A DNA stretch of 6,221 nucleotides from Bordetella parapertussis (GTDB lineage Bacteria; Pseudomonadota; Gammaproteobacteria; Burkholderiales; Burkholderiaceae_C): contig CAMDAN010000120.1 in NCBI GenBank assembly GCA_945888535.1, positions 1 through 6,221 on the forward strand. Direction: 5' to 3'. Below, one piece after another: positions 1 through 5,056 of this stretch. Within the stretch, counting starts at the first letter, position 1. Every line of letters starts with the position of its first letter. The notes beneath the pieces are model-generated. The model was given only the letters and a program-made list of their open reading frames with translations. It was not told the DNA's origin and did no database searches. Made by a program: the position numbers and the translations under genes.

Positions 1-1406
1 TGTCCTGCATCACTGGCACCTCCAACGGTTGTACCTATTGATCCCACTGTGGTGAAAGTGGGTTTGCCCATTTGGGACGCCTTCAAAGCGGCATCAGCCA
101 GCCAGAACTGCTGCTCTGCCGAAATAGCCGCCATGACGCTCGAAATTTGGTCTTTGCTATCTGTCAGCAGTTCGAAAACACCAATGATCATGCCGTTGTA
201 TCGAAGGACGTTTTCTTCAGAAATCGTCTTACGCAAAGGAACGACTTCATCGCGGTAATGTCGGGCGATGTCGTGTGCAGTTCGGTAAGCGGAATAGCTT
301 TCTCGCAGGTTGGAGCCTGCAGACCGAACTGTTGCCTCTAATCGATTCGCAAGCGCTAGCGTTTGGGCGTTCATCGCATCGCGTCGCAAACCACCAAAGT
401 CAAAGATAGGCAACTTCATGCTGATCTCGTAACCCTGTCGAGGGTTTTCAGTGCGATGGGTGTTGTCAATAACAGTGTCACTCCGAATGCCGAGCTCGAT
501 GTCGGTCACACTGGTCAACAGGGTGAGACCTTGCGCTTTGGCAGCAGACTCCAGCGCAGACTGTGCGAGCTTGATATCGAGACGACCAGCGTTGGCAGCC
601 TTACTCACATCTTCTGGACTACTTGGCGTTTTCGGAAGGTCGGGCAAACGATCTGGCAATCTGAGCTGTTTGGATTGCGCCTCAGTGAGACCCAAAGCCC
701 GGTTGAGTGCCTCACGGCTTGCCGTAGTGTCGTGCTGCGCTAAAGCCAGTTGGGTCGCGGCATCTGCATAAAACGCCTGCTGCCTTGCCCGTTGCAACTT
801 GGTAAAGTTACCTACGGCTTGCATCCGCCTTGCCAAGTCAGCACTGACTTCAGCGGCGGCATTGACCTGCTGCGCGTACACCAGATTTTGTTTCGCCGCC
901 ACTGCTTTAACCCAAGCCTGGCGAACTTGTGTGACCTGCTCAACCACATCCGCAGTCAGTTGGATCTGTGCGCGTGCCATGCCCCGCTCTGCAATTCCGA
1001 GTCTTTGAGGCAGAGTCAACAAATCCAACAGGCCAAACGTCAGTTGCCGACCTAGCTCTACTTCGTCTTTGAGTGTTAAACGCTCAAAAGTGAATGTGGG
1101 GTTAAGAATACGGCCTGTTTGCGCCGCGGTGGCCGCTTCAGTCCAGCTTTGGGCAAGCATGGCTTGTAGGGCTGGACTGTTAACTAACGCCAATTGAACC
1201 GCATCGCTTTGGCTTAAGGGTTGGGAAAGGAACTGTGCGGCCTTCTTGTCCTGTGCACTGCGTTGCTCCTGGCTTTGCGCAAGCTCCAACTTGCCATTGG
1301 TAAAGTCAGCCGTGTCTTGATTGGTCTTGGCAAGTGAATGATCAAAATTGAGGCTCGTACAGCCAGACAACGCGAGCACAGCCATGATGCCAAAAAGTGT
1401 TTTCAT
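1..1406 (-). CDS. TolC/CusC-type outer-membrane efflux lipoprotein (C-terminus cut by window edge)
   Basis: The minus strand is open from an ATG at 1406 to the window edge: 468 complete codons with no stop. The protein begins with a lipoprotein signal (MKTLFGIMAVLALSGC), with LSGC as the lipobox and Cys16 as the expected lipidated residue. The rest is helical and rich in Ala, Gln and Leu, as in outer-membrane efflux proteins. A repeated architecture is visible: SDAVQLALVNSPAL near residues 67-80, long helices at about 140-240, then GYEISMKLPIFDFGG near 325-339, a typical membrane-strand region, and YNGMIIGVFELL near 403-414. Family members form trimeric channels that let RND pumps export substrates across the outer membrane. 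The start overlaps the stop of the upstream small gene (ATGA), so the two are probably translationally coupled. The CzcI-like gene further upstream suggests a metal ion (Cu, Zn, Co or Cd) as substrate. That is inference, because no pump or adaptor gene lies inside the window. About 468 residues are already present, so only a short tail should be missing. Confidence 0.9.
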   Translation of the reverse strand, partial: MKTLFGIMAVLALSGCTSLNFDHSLAKTNQDTADFTNGKLELAQSQEQRSAQDKKAAQFLSQPLSQSDAVQLALVNSPALQAMLAQSWTEAATAAQTGRILNPTFTFERLTLKDEVELGRQLTFGLLDLLTLPQRLGIAERGMARAQIQLTADVVEQVTQVRQAWVKAVAAKQNLVYAQQVNAAAEVSADLARRMQAVGNFTKLQRARQQAFYADAATQLALAQHDTTASREALNRALGLTEAQSKQLRLPDRLPDLPKTPSSPEDVSKAANAGRLDIKLAQSALESAAKAQGLTLLTSVTDIELGIRSDTVIDNTHRTENPRQGYEISMKLPIFDFGGLRRDAMNAQTLALANRLEATVRSAGSNLRESYSAYRTAHDIARHYRDEVVPLRKTISEENVLRYNGMIIGVFELLTDSKDQISSVMAAISAEQQFWLADAALKASQMGKPTFTTVGSIGTTVGGASDAG

Positions 1407-1711
1407 TTTTTGTCTCCAACCATTGGCTTCGCTTGAGGTACATCAGATTGCGACTGCTGCACCTCTTTGGCATAACTGCGCCAACCTCCAATCTTCCCCA
1501 CCGTATCGTTGGCGTTTCGCCAAGAGATGATAGGCTGATCTGCATAAGCCTGGTAAGTTGAAAACGAAGATTGGTATTCAAGAAATACAAGCTCTTCAGA
1601 TTTGAATTTGGATGGCAAGTGATCTAAAGGGATGATGGCTTGCGAGAAAGCGTTCGGCATGGCAAAAGCATACAAAGCCAAAAAGCCATGCAATCGGGAA
1701 AAATTAAACAT
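1403..1711 (-). CDS. Small exported protein of unknown function, coupled to the TolC-type gene
   Basis: This 102-residue protein has an N-terminal signal-like segment (about residues 1-25, ending NAFSQA), so it is probably periplasmic. The mature part has a core of FSTYQAYADQPIISWRNAND (about 50-69) followed by VGKIGGWRSYAKE, then a charged, Gln-rich tail. A clear Shine-Dalgarno (GAGG, about 7 nt upstream) supports the ATG at 1711. Its TGA overlaps the ATG of the downstream TolC-type gene by four bases, a strong sign that it is a real, co-translated gene. From memory, short proteins with a similar 'W-R-x-A-N-x-x-V-x-x-(I/L)-G-G' core occur beside copper/heavy-metal efflux TolC genes in Burkholderiales. 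I cannot verify this here, and the biochemical role is unknown. It has no Cys and one His, so it is not an obvious metal-binding protein. Confidence 0.8.
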   Translation of the reverse strand: MFNFSRLHGFLALYAFAMPNAFSQAIIPLDHLPSKFKSEELVFLEYQSSFSTYQAYADQPIISWRNANDTVGKIGGWRSYAKEVQQSQSDVPQAKPMVGDKK

Positions 1712-1732
1712 AAAGTCCTCACGTTAGTTCGT

Positions 1733-1756
1733 TAAAAATTACCGAGGCGAGCCCGG
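1733..1756 (-). terminator. Weak candidate intrinsic terminator or attenuator between the CzcI-like gene and the 102-aa gene
   Basis: Read on the minus strand, CCGGG-CTCGC-CTCGG can form a 5-bp stem including one G-U pair. It is followed closely by TAATTTTT. The stem is short, and it lies just upstream of the ribosome-binding site of the next gene, leaving no room for a new promoter. If it acts at all, it would give partial termination inside the operon. Confidence 0.25.
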
Positions 1757-1774
1757 ATGTAACGAAGCGCTAAC

Positions 1775-1797
1775 GGCGCGGGATAACGATCCGCGCC
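1775..1797 (-). other. GC-rich hairpin directly after the CzcI-like stop codon
   Basis: The arms GGCGCGGAT and ATCCCGCGCC (minus-strand reading) pair over 9 bp with a single bulged base and a 4-nt CGTT loop. The stem begins right after the TAG stop of the CzcI-like gene. No T tract follows, so a classic Rho-independent terminator is not supported. Processing, mRNA 3'-end protection or dampened expression of the downstream genes are alternatives. Confidence 0.45.
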
Positions 1798-2184
1798 CTA
1801 AGTGCGGATGACCCTAGGCGGACGTTCTAAGCCAGTGACTGGCGGTGATGTAAGAAAGAAAACCGGCTGTTCAAAGTCTGCAGAAGCCCAAACAAAGTTA
1901 AAAAGCGAGACCTCCGGAGAACCTAATGCTAAGCCGACGCAACACGGCCCACAACTGCTGCACTTAGATTGTGAAACGTCGCTTACTTTGACTAAATCGC
2001 CTTGGTCAGGGAGAGATTCATTTTTAGATTCGTGGTCATGAACATGCATCTGAACTTGGTCACTGGATTGGGCTGGAGCTTGACCTGAGTGACAAAAACC
2101 CAAGACTGTTCCTGCGAATCCTTGCGCTGGGATCGCAAACACCATGATGCAGAGAACAATATATTTGTAGATGAAAATCTTCAC
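1798..2184 (-). CDS. CzcI-like exported Cys/His-rich metal-resistance protein
   Basis: This 128-residue protein has a convincing signal peptide: basic MKIFIYK, a hydrophobic core YIVLCIMVFAIP, and a cleavage site near GFAG (residue 24/25). The mature part carries candidate metal ligands: C31-H32, HVHDH at 47-51, and a dense cluster CSSCGPCC at 75-82. It ends with GLERPPR (118-124). Small exported proteins with a His-rich middle, a Cys pair and a C-terminal (L/I)ERPxW-type motif are known as CzcI family members, encoded at the head of czc-type cobalt/zinc/cadmium efflux operons. The match is by pattern only. The start is GTG at 2184. No good Shine-Dalgarno precedes it, but the next in-frame ATG (codon 14) would destroy the signal peptide, so GTG is preferred. 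It is the first gene of the minus-strand efflux block and probably binds or buffers metal in the periplasm. Cu or Zn specificity cannot be read from the sequence. Confidence 0.72.
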   Translation of the reverse strand: MKIFIYKYIVLCIMVFAIPAQGFAGTVLGFCHSGQAPAQSSDQVQMHVHDHESKNESLPDQGDLVKVSDVSQSKCSSCGPCCVGLALGSPEVSLFNFVWASADFEQPVFFLTSPPVTGLERPPRVIRT

Positions 2185-2235
2185 AGGTTAATTAAACCAC
2201 GGTTGCATTACCCTCATTGAGGACTTCAAATATCC

Positions 2236-2277
2236 CTATGTAAAGTTTGGGTAATTGAGACAAGTACGCTATGTAAA
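2236..2277 (-). promoter_or_regulatory. Phased TTAC repeats upstream of the efflux block (possible OmpR-family response-regulator site)
   Basis: On the minus strand TTTACATAG occurs twice, starting at 2277 and 2244, 33 bp apart. A third TTAC (2254-2251) lies between them, so the TTAC cores sit at relative positions 0, 22 and 33. All are multiples of 11 bp, which places them on one face of the helix. Half-sites spaced by 11 bp are usual for OmpR/PhoB-type regulators such as those of copper and zinc efflux operons. The array ends about 55 bp before the GTG start of the CzcI-like gene. I could not assign a convincing -10/-35 pair, which would fit an activator-dependent promoter. Confidence 0.4.
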
Positions 2278-2292
2278 AGTATGAACATTAAT

Positions 2293-2314
2293 TAGCTGAG
2301 GTCGCGAACAGCTA
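2293..2314 (-). terminator. Weak hairpin downstream of the rhodanese gene
   Basis: TAGCTG and CAGCTA form a 6-bp stem around a 10-nt loop that itself contains TCGCGA. It lies 11 bp after the rhodanese stop, where the sulfur operon should end. What follows on the minus strand is AT-rich (ATTAATGTT) but has no T run, so terminator activity is doubtful. Confidence 0.25.
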
Positions 2315-2325
2315 GCGCATCGATT

Positions 2326-2673
2326 TCAGCCTATATTCTTGTAAGCCTTCAAGCCTCCCTCAATATATCGGGCATTGGCATAGCCCATTTGACGCAAAGT
2401 ATTGGCCGACAAAGCGCCTCGGTTGTTGGCATTGCAATAGCATAAAACCACGGTGTTTAAGTCGGGAATCACCCCCTCTATGTTCATCTCTAACTTTCCA
2501 CGGCTGACGTGCAATGCGCCTAACAGGTGGTCTGCGTCATGTTCTTCTTTGTCGCGAATGTCTAGCGCCACAGCCCCTTGCGCCAACAACGTGTTGACCT
2601 GCTCTGGTGACACGCTGGCCACTTGAAACATGGCGACATCGGCCATGCGTTGAAATTTTTCGGTATAAGCCAT
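2326..2673 (-). CDS. Single-domain rhodanese-like sulfurtransferase
   Basis: This 115-residue cytoplasmic protein has no signal peptide and is the usual length of a single-domain rhodanese. It shows the fold markers in order: SPEQVNTLLAQGAVALDIRD (22-41), with the Asp-x-Arg that precedes the 'EEH' (43-45); a diverged form of the GHIPGA segment (DHLLGALHVSRGKLE); then the active-site strand and loop VVLCYCNANNRG (75-86); and GGLKAY near the end. Cys80 aligns with the catalytic persulfide-forming cysteine and Arg85 closes the loop. The loop reads CNANNR, with Asn in place of the common Gly. Cys78 lies two residues before the catalytic one. The protein likely moves sulfane sulfur between persulfide carriers alongside the dioxygenase and SQR. 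The start has an AAAGG ribosome site 5 nt upstream. The gene follows the trxC-like remnant by 9 bp and is the last gene of the leftward sulfur operon. Confidence 0.9.
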   Translation of the reverse strand: MAYTEKFQRMADVAMFQVASVSPEQVNTLLAQGAVALDIRDKEEHDADHLLGALHVSRGKLEMNIEGVIPDLNTVVLCYCNANNRGALSANTLRQMGYANARYIEGGLKAYKNIG

Positions 2674-2682
2674 GAGCGCCTT

Positions 2683-2823
2683 TCAGATTAAATAGCAGAG
2701 TTGTGCAGTCAAAGCCGCCACCGTTTTAAAGCCACCGTTGAGTTCGGCTTGCAACTTGTCTGAAGGCACGCGGTTGGTAGCATTGCATTGGGGGCAAACC
2801 AAGTGCAGGGTTTTAGCGTTCAT
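2683..2823 (-). pseudogene. Truncated thioredoxin-2 (trxC-type) remnant, N-terminal zinc-ribbon half only
   Basis: This is a 46-codon ORF. Its first 27 residues (HLVCPQCNATNRVPSDKL is the recognisable part) closely resemble the N-terminal zinc ribbon of thioredoxin-2, including the first CxxC at residues 10-13. In trxC proteins this continues into a second CxxC and then a thioredoxin domain with a WCGPC active site. Here the similarity stops at about residue 27. The ORF runs on as LNGGFKTVAALTAQL and ends at a TGA. Neither other frame of the remaining segment restores a trxC sequence, so an internal deletion or rearrangement fits better than a simple frameshift. The ATG overlaps the stop of the dioxygenase-like gene (ATGA) and the stop lies 9 bp before the rhodanese ATG, so the reading frame is still well placed for translation within the operon. 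It may be a decaying gene, or a retained microprotein with two cysteines in a CPQC motif. Confidence 0.65.
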
Positions 2824-3695
2824 AGAGCGTTCAAAGGAATTTTGACATAGGCAATGCCGTTGTCTTCCTTTGGAGGTAGCTCGCCAGCGCGGATGTTGAT
2901 TTGCACCGCAGGAAGAATTAGGACTGGCATGTCAAGGGTCGCGTCACGCTTGGTTCGCAGCTCTACGAACTGTGCTTCGCTGATGCCGTCATGGACATGA
3001 ATATTTTTAGCCCGTTGCTCTGCCACGGTAGCCTTAAAAGTCACCGGACGACCGTTGGGCGGGTAGTCGTGGCACATGAACAAGCGAGTCTCAGGCGGCA
3101 GGCTCAAAATTTTGCGGGTGGATGCAAACAAGGTTTTGGCGTCACCACCAGGAAAATCACAGCGGGCCGTGCCGACATCGGGCATGAACATGGTGTCGCC
3201 CACAAAGACAGCATCACCAAATTGGTAAGCCACGCAAGCAGGTGTATGGCCAGGAACATACATGGTGTGCCCCACCAAACCGCCCACTGGGATGCTTTCG
3301 CCATCTTTGAACAAGTGGTCAAACTGTGATCCATCAGCCTTGAAATCGGCTTCCATGTTGAAAATGCCCTTGAACACTTTTTGCACGCCACCGATGTGGT
3401 CACCAATGGCGGTTTTGCCACCCAGTTGTTCTTTTAAGTAAGGCGCAGCGCTTAAGTGGTCGGCGTGGGCATGGGTTTCCAATAACCATTCGACCTTCAA
3501 TTGGTTGGTTTTGACGAAATCGACAACCTTGTCGGCGGAGGTGTGTTTGGTGCGACCTGACTTGGGGTCGTAGTCCAACACCGAATCAATGATGGCGCAA
3601 GCGGAACCGGGTTTTTCGTACACCACGTAAGTGACCGTCGAGGTTGCGGTGTCAAAAATACCGTGAACTTGTGGGTTGAGAGTGCTGGTGGTCAT
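2820..3695 (-). CDS. Persulfide-dioxygenase-like metallo-beta-lactamase-fold protein (Blh/ETHE1 type)
   Basis: This 291-residue cytoplasmic protein has the metal-binding pattern of the superfamily. THAHADH gives His75, His77, Asp79 and His80. GHTPAC gives His150. FVGDTMFMPDVGTARCDFPGGD contains Asp167 and Arg178. CHDY gives His209. The segment GTARCDFPGGD, together with linkage to a BigR-type repressor and SQR, places it with the persulfide dioxygenases of the Blh/ETHE1 group. These oxidise glutathione persulfide to sulfite at a mononuclear iron, using the first two histidines of HxHxDH, the later His and the Asp. I chose the ATG at 3695 because AAGGAG lies 7 nt upstream. A TTG three bases earlier is in frame but is poorly spaced. 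It is the first gene of the leftward operon, driven from the palindromic promoter region. Its stop overlaps the trxC-like remnant by four bases. A hydrolase or glyoxalase role is less likely given the neighbours. Confidence 0.9.
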   Translation of the reverse strand: MTTSTLNPQVHGIFDTATSTVTYVVYEKPGSACAIIDSVLDYDPKSGRTKHTSADKVVDFVKTNQLKVEWLLETHAHADHLSAAPYLKEQLGGKTAIGDHIGGVQKVFKGIFNMEADFKADGSQFDHLFKDGESIPVGGLVGHTMYVPGHTPACVAYQFGDAVFVGDTMFMPDVGTARCDFPGGDAKTLFASTRKILSLPPETRLFMCHDYPPNGRPVTFKATVAEQRAKNIHVHDGISEAQFVELRTKRDATLDMPVLILPAVQINIRAGELPPKEDNGIAYVKIPLNAL

Positions 3696-3702
3696 CAAAA
3701 AA

Positions 3703-3708
3703 CTCCTT
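3703..3708 (-). promoter_or_regulatory. Ribosome-binding site deciding the dioxygenase start
   Basis: AAGGAG on the minus strand sits 7 nt before the ATG at 3695. It favours that start over the in-frame TTG at 3698. Confidence 0.75.
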
Positions 3709-3726
3709 TTTAGTTAAACTTGCAAT

Positions 3727-3755
3727 AGTATATTGACGAATAATTTATTTGTCAA
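3727..3755 (-). promoter_or_regulatory. Sigma70 promoter for the leftward dioxygenase operon
   Basis: On the minus strand the -35 is TTGACA (3755-3750, full consensus) and the -10 is TATACT (3732-3727), with a 17-bp spacer. The predicted start of transcription is near 3720, giving a short leader before the ribosome site at 3708-3703. The promoter lies entirely inside the palindromic operator, so repressor binding should block it directly. Confidence 0.85.
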
Positions 3756-3761
3756 TATACT
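3733..3761 (+). promoter_or_regulatory. Sigma70 promoter for the rightward repressor/transporter/SQR operon
   Basis: The -35 is TTGACG (3733-3738) and the -10 is TATACT (3756-3761), with a 17-bp spacer. The expected start is near 3768, about 30 nt before the repressor ATG. It is almost exactly superimposed on the opposite-strand promoter, so the two cannot both be occupied by polymerase at the same moment. Confidence 0.85.
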
Positions 3762-3797
3762 ATCTTCATCGATATTAAAAAGCTAGGAAAACCGCCC

Positions 3798-4127
3798 ATG
3801 GACATCTCCACCTTGGACCTCGACAAAATGAAAGAATCCGCAGCCAATGCCTGTCGGCTGATGAAAGTGCTCTCCAATCCAGACCGTCTTATGCTGCTGT
3901 GCCAGCTCTCTCAAGGGGAAAATCGGGTAGGCGAACTCGAAGAAAACTTAGGAATTGTGCAACCCACCTTGTCCCAACAACTCACCGTCTTGCGTGATGA
4001 GGAACTGGTGACCACGCGCCGTGAGGGTAAAAATATCTACTACCAAATCGCCAGCCCCCAAGCGCTGGCGGTCATGAAGGTTTTATTTGATCAATTTTGC
4101 GGACCACAAACAGGAGCTAAAGCATGA
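3798..4127 (+). CDS. BigR/SqrR-type ArsR-family persulfide-responsive repressor
   Basis: This 109-residue winged-helix repressor is of typical ArsR length. An N-terminal helix is followed by MKVLSNPDRLMLLCQLSQGE (22-41), the recognition helix region VGELEENLGIVQPTLSQQLTVLRDEELV (44-71), and the wing TTRREGKNIYYQI (72-84). QPTLSQQL is typical of the BigR branch. It has Cys35 and Cys101, 66 residues apart. The sensing pairs of BigR (Cys42/Cys108) and SqrR (Cys41/Cys107) have the same separation, and the sequence context also matches (LLCQL and FDQFCG). In those proteins reactive sulfur species link the cysteines and release DNA, turning on sulfide oxidation genes. A third Cys (19) is near the N-terminus. 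The classic ArsR metal site ELCVCDL is absent. AGGA lies 9 nt before the ATG. The protein likely represses both divergent operons and itself through the palindrome at 3725-3763. Its stop overlaps the next start (ATGA). Confidence 0.92.
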   Translation: MDISTLDLDKMKESAANACRLMKVLSNPDRLMLLCQLSQGENRVGELEENLGIVQPTLSQQLTVLRDEELVTTRREGKNIYYQIASPQALAVMKVLFDQFCGPQTGAKA

Positions 4128-4561
4128 ATATCGATTGGACACATTTCACCCCCTTCTCCTCCCTCAGCGGCGGCATCATTTTGGGCATCGCCTCAGCCGT
4201 CTTCATCTTGGTGAATGGCCGCATTTTGGGCATCAGCGGCATCATGGGTGGCTTGTTACCCCCAAAAGGTGGTGATACTTTCTGGCGCATTTCATTCCTG
4301 TTGGGATTTGTGGCAGCTCCCACGGTTTTTCACGCTGTCGTTCCAGCCCAGTACATCACCGTGCCACGCATTGACGCCACCGAATGGATGGTGGTTATCG
4401 CAGGCTTGCTGGTTGGTATTGGCACGCGCTATGCCTCTGGCTGCACCAGCGGCCATGGTGTCTGCGGATTGTCCCGATTGTCCCCACGTTCATTGGTAGC
4501 TACCGCTTCATTCATGAGCGCAGGATTCATCACTGTTTACGTGATGCATCACGTTATCTAA
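4124..4561 (+). CDS. YeeE/YedE-family membrane protein, half-size subunit A (sulfur-compound permease)
   Basis: This 145-residue inner-membrane protein has about four hydrophobic segments (roughly 13-31, 55-75, 87-104 and 122-141). The family signature is [20 protein letters not shown] (104-123), with Cys107 in the GCTSGHG motif and Cys114 seven residues later. Full-length YeeE (TsuA) imports thiosulfate using a relay of conserved cysteines. Half-size pairs such as this one, sometimes called PmpA/PmpB, sit beside BigR-type repressors and persulfide dioxygenases and are thought to carry sulfur-containing ions. The start overlaps the repressor stop by ATGA, pointing to translational coupling. 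The substrate (thiosulfate, sulfide, polysulfide or sulfite) is not determined by the sequence. Confidence 0.9.
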   Translation: MNIDWTHFTPFSSLSGGIILGIASAVFILVNGRILGISGIMGGLLPPKGGDTFWRISFLLGFVAAPTVFHAVVPAQYITVPRIDATEWMVVIAGLLVGIGTRYASGCTSGHGVCGLSRLSPRSLVATASFMSAGFITVYVMHHVI

Positions 4562-4571
4562 GGAAAAAATC

Positions 4572-5036
4572 ATGATTCAAAAAAACCATATTCACCACGT
4601 TATTGAATTTGCAGTAGGTCTGATGTTTGGCATGGGTTTGATGTTCTCGGGCATGACTGATCCCAGCAAAGTCATTGGCTTTCTCGATTTGTTTGGCAGT
4701 TGGGACCCCTCCTTGGCGCTGGTCATGGGCGGCGCCATCATGGTCGGCTTCTTCGCCTTCACTGTGGCCAAAAAGCGTACCACCACCTTTTTGGGTGGCG
4801 TATTGCGCTTACCCACCAACATGGACATCGACAAAAAATTGATTATTGGCAGTTTGTTGTTTGGAACAGGCTGGGGCTTGGCTGGGTTTTGCCCTGGTCC
4901 CGCTTTGGTTTCCATGGCCGATGGCCAACCCAAGGCACTGGTGTTTGTGCTGGCCATGTTGGTCGGCATGCTGGGCTTTGAGCTGATGGACCGTTTTGTC
5001 CATGCACCCCGCAAAGCCAAATTCAACGCCGCTTGA
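4572..5036 (+). CDS. YeeE/YedE-family membrane protein, half-size subunit B (DUF6691 type)
   Basis: This 154-residue partner has about four membrane segments (roughly 10-27, 47-65, 90-108 and 121-140). The motif SGMTDPSKVIGFLDLFGSWD (26-45) is typical of the second half of YeeE/YedE proteins. GWGLAGFCPGPAL (100-112) contains Cys107, the counterpart of the GC motif in subunit A. The C-terminal tail is basic and likely cytoplasmic. AAGGA overlapping the upstream stop lies 7 nt before the ATG, and only 10 bp separate the two genes. The two halves together probably rebuild the pseudo-twofold pore of the single-chain transporter. The SQR fusion follows after 20 bp, so uptake and oxidation are co-expressed. 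Confidence 0.9.
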   Translation: MIQKNHIHHVIEFAVGLMFGMGLMFSGMTDPSKVIGFLDLFGSWDPSLALVMGGAIMVGFFAFTVAKKRTTTFLGGVLRLPTNMDIDKKLIIGSLLFGTGWGLAGFCPGPALVSMADGQPKALVFVLAMLVGMLGFELMDRFVHAPRKAKFNAA

Positions 5037-5056
5037 ACCTCACGATTGGAAACACC

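Larger units (their letters stand above)
3725..3763. promoter_or_regulatory. 39-bp palindromic operator between the divergent sulfur genes
   Basis: The outer arms ATAGTATATTGAC (3725-3737) and GTCAATATACTAT (3751-3763) are exact reverse complements. The 13 bases between them continue the symmetry as AATAA-T-TTATT, except for one mismatched pair (3738/3750). The dyad centre is 3744. Only one symmetric AT-rich site lies between the repressor and dioxygenase genes. BigR/SqrR-type repressors bind AT-rich inverted repeats near their own promoters, so this is very probably the operator for the repressor at 3798. The length could hold one long site or two adjacent dimers. Confidence 0.88.

Noticed and set aside
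363..1055. Plus-strand open frames of 100-126 codons
   Set aside because: They lie opposite the TolC-type gene, which has an unbroken frame with a lipobox and family motifs. The plus-strand translations show no recognisable fold or ribosome sites.
2212..2222. Short palindrome CCTCA-T-TGAGG as an operator or terminator
   Set aside because: It has five-base arms with no T run and no relation to a recognisable promoter. It could easily be chance.
3696..3698. TTG as the start of the dioxygenase gene
   Set aside because: The adjacent ATG at 3695 has better spacing from AAGGAG and is a stronger start codon.
3798..4127. Metal-sensing ArsR/SmtB repressor
   Set aside because: The ELCVCDL-type metal site is absent, while the cysteine positions and operon context match persulfide sensors.
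4592..5026. Minus-strand 144-codon frame opposite the second YeeE half
   Set aside because: The plus-strand protein has clear membrane segments and family motifs, and the antisense product is low-complexity shadow coding.
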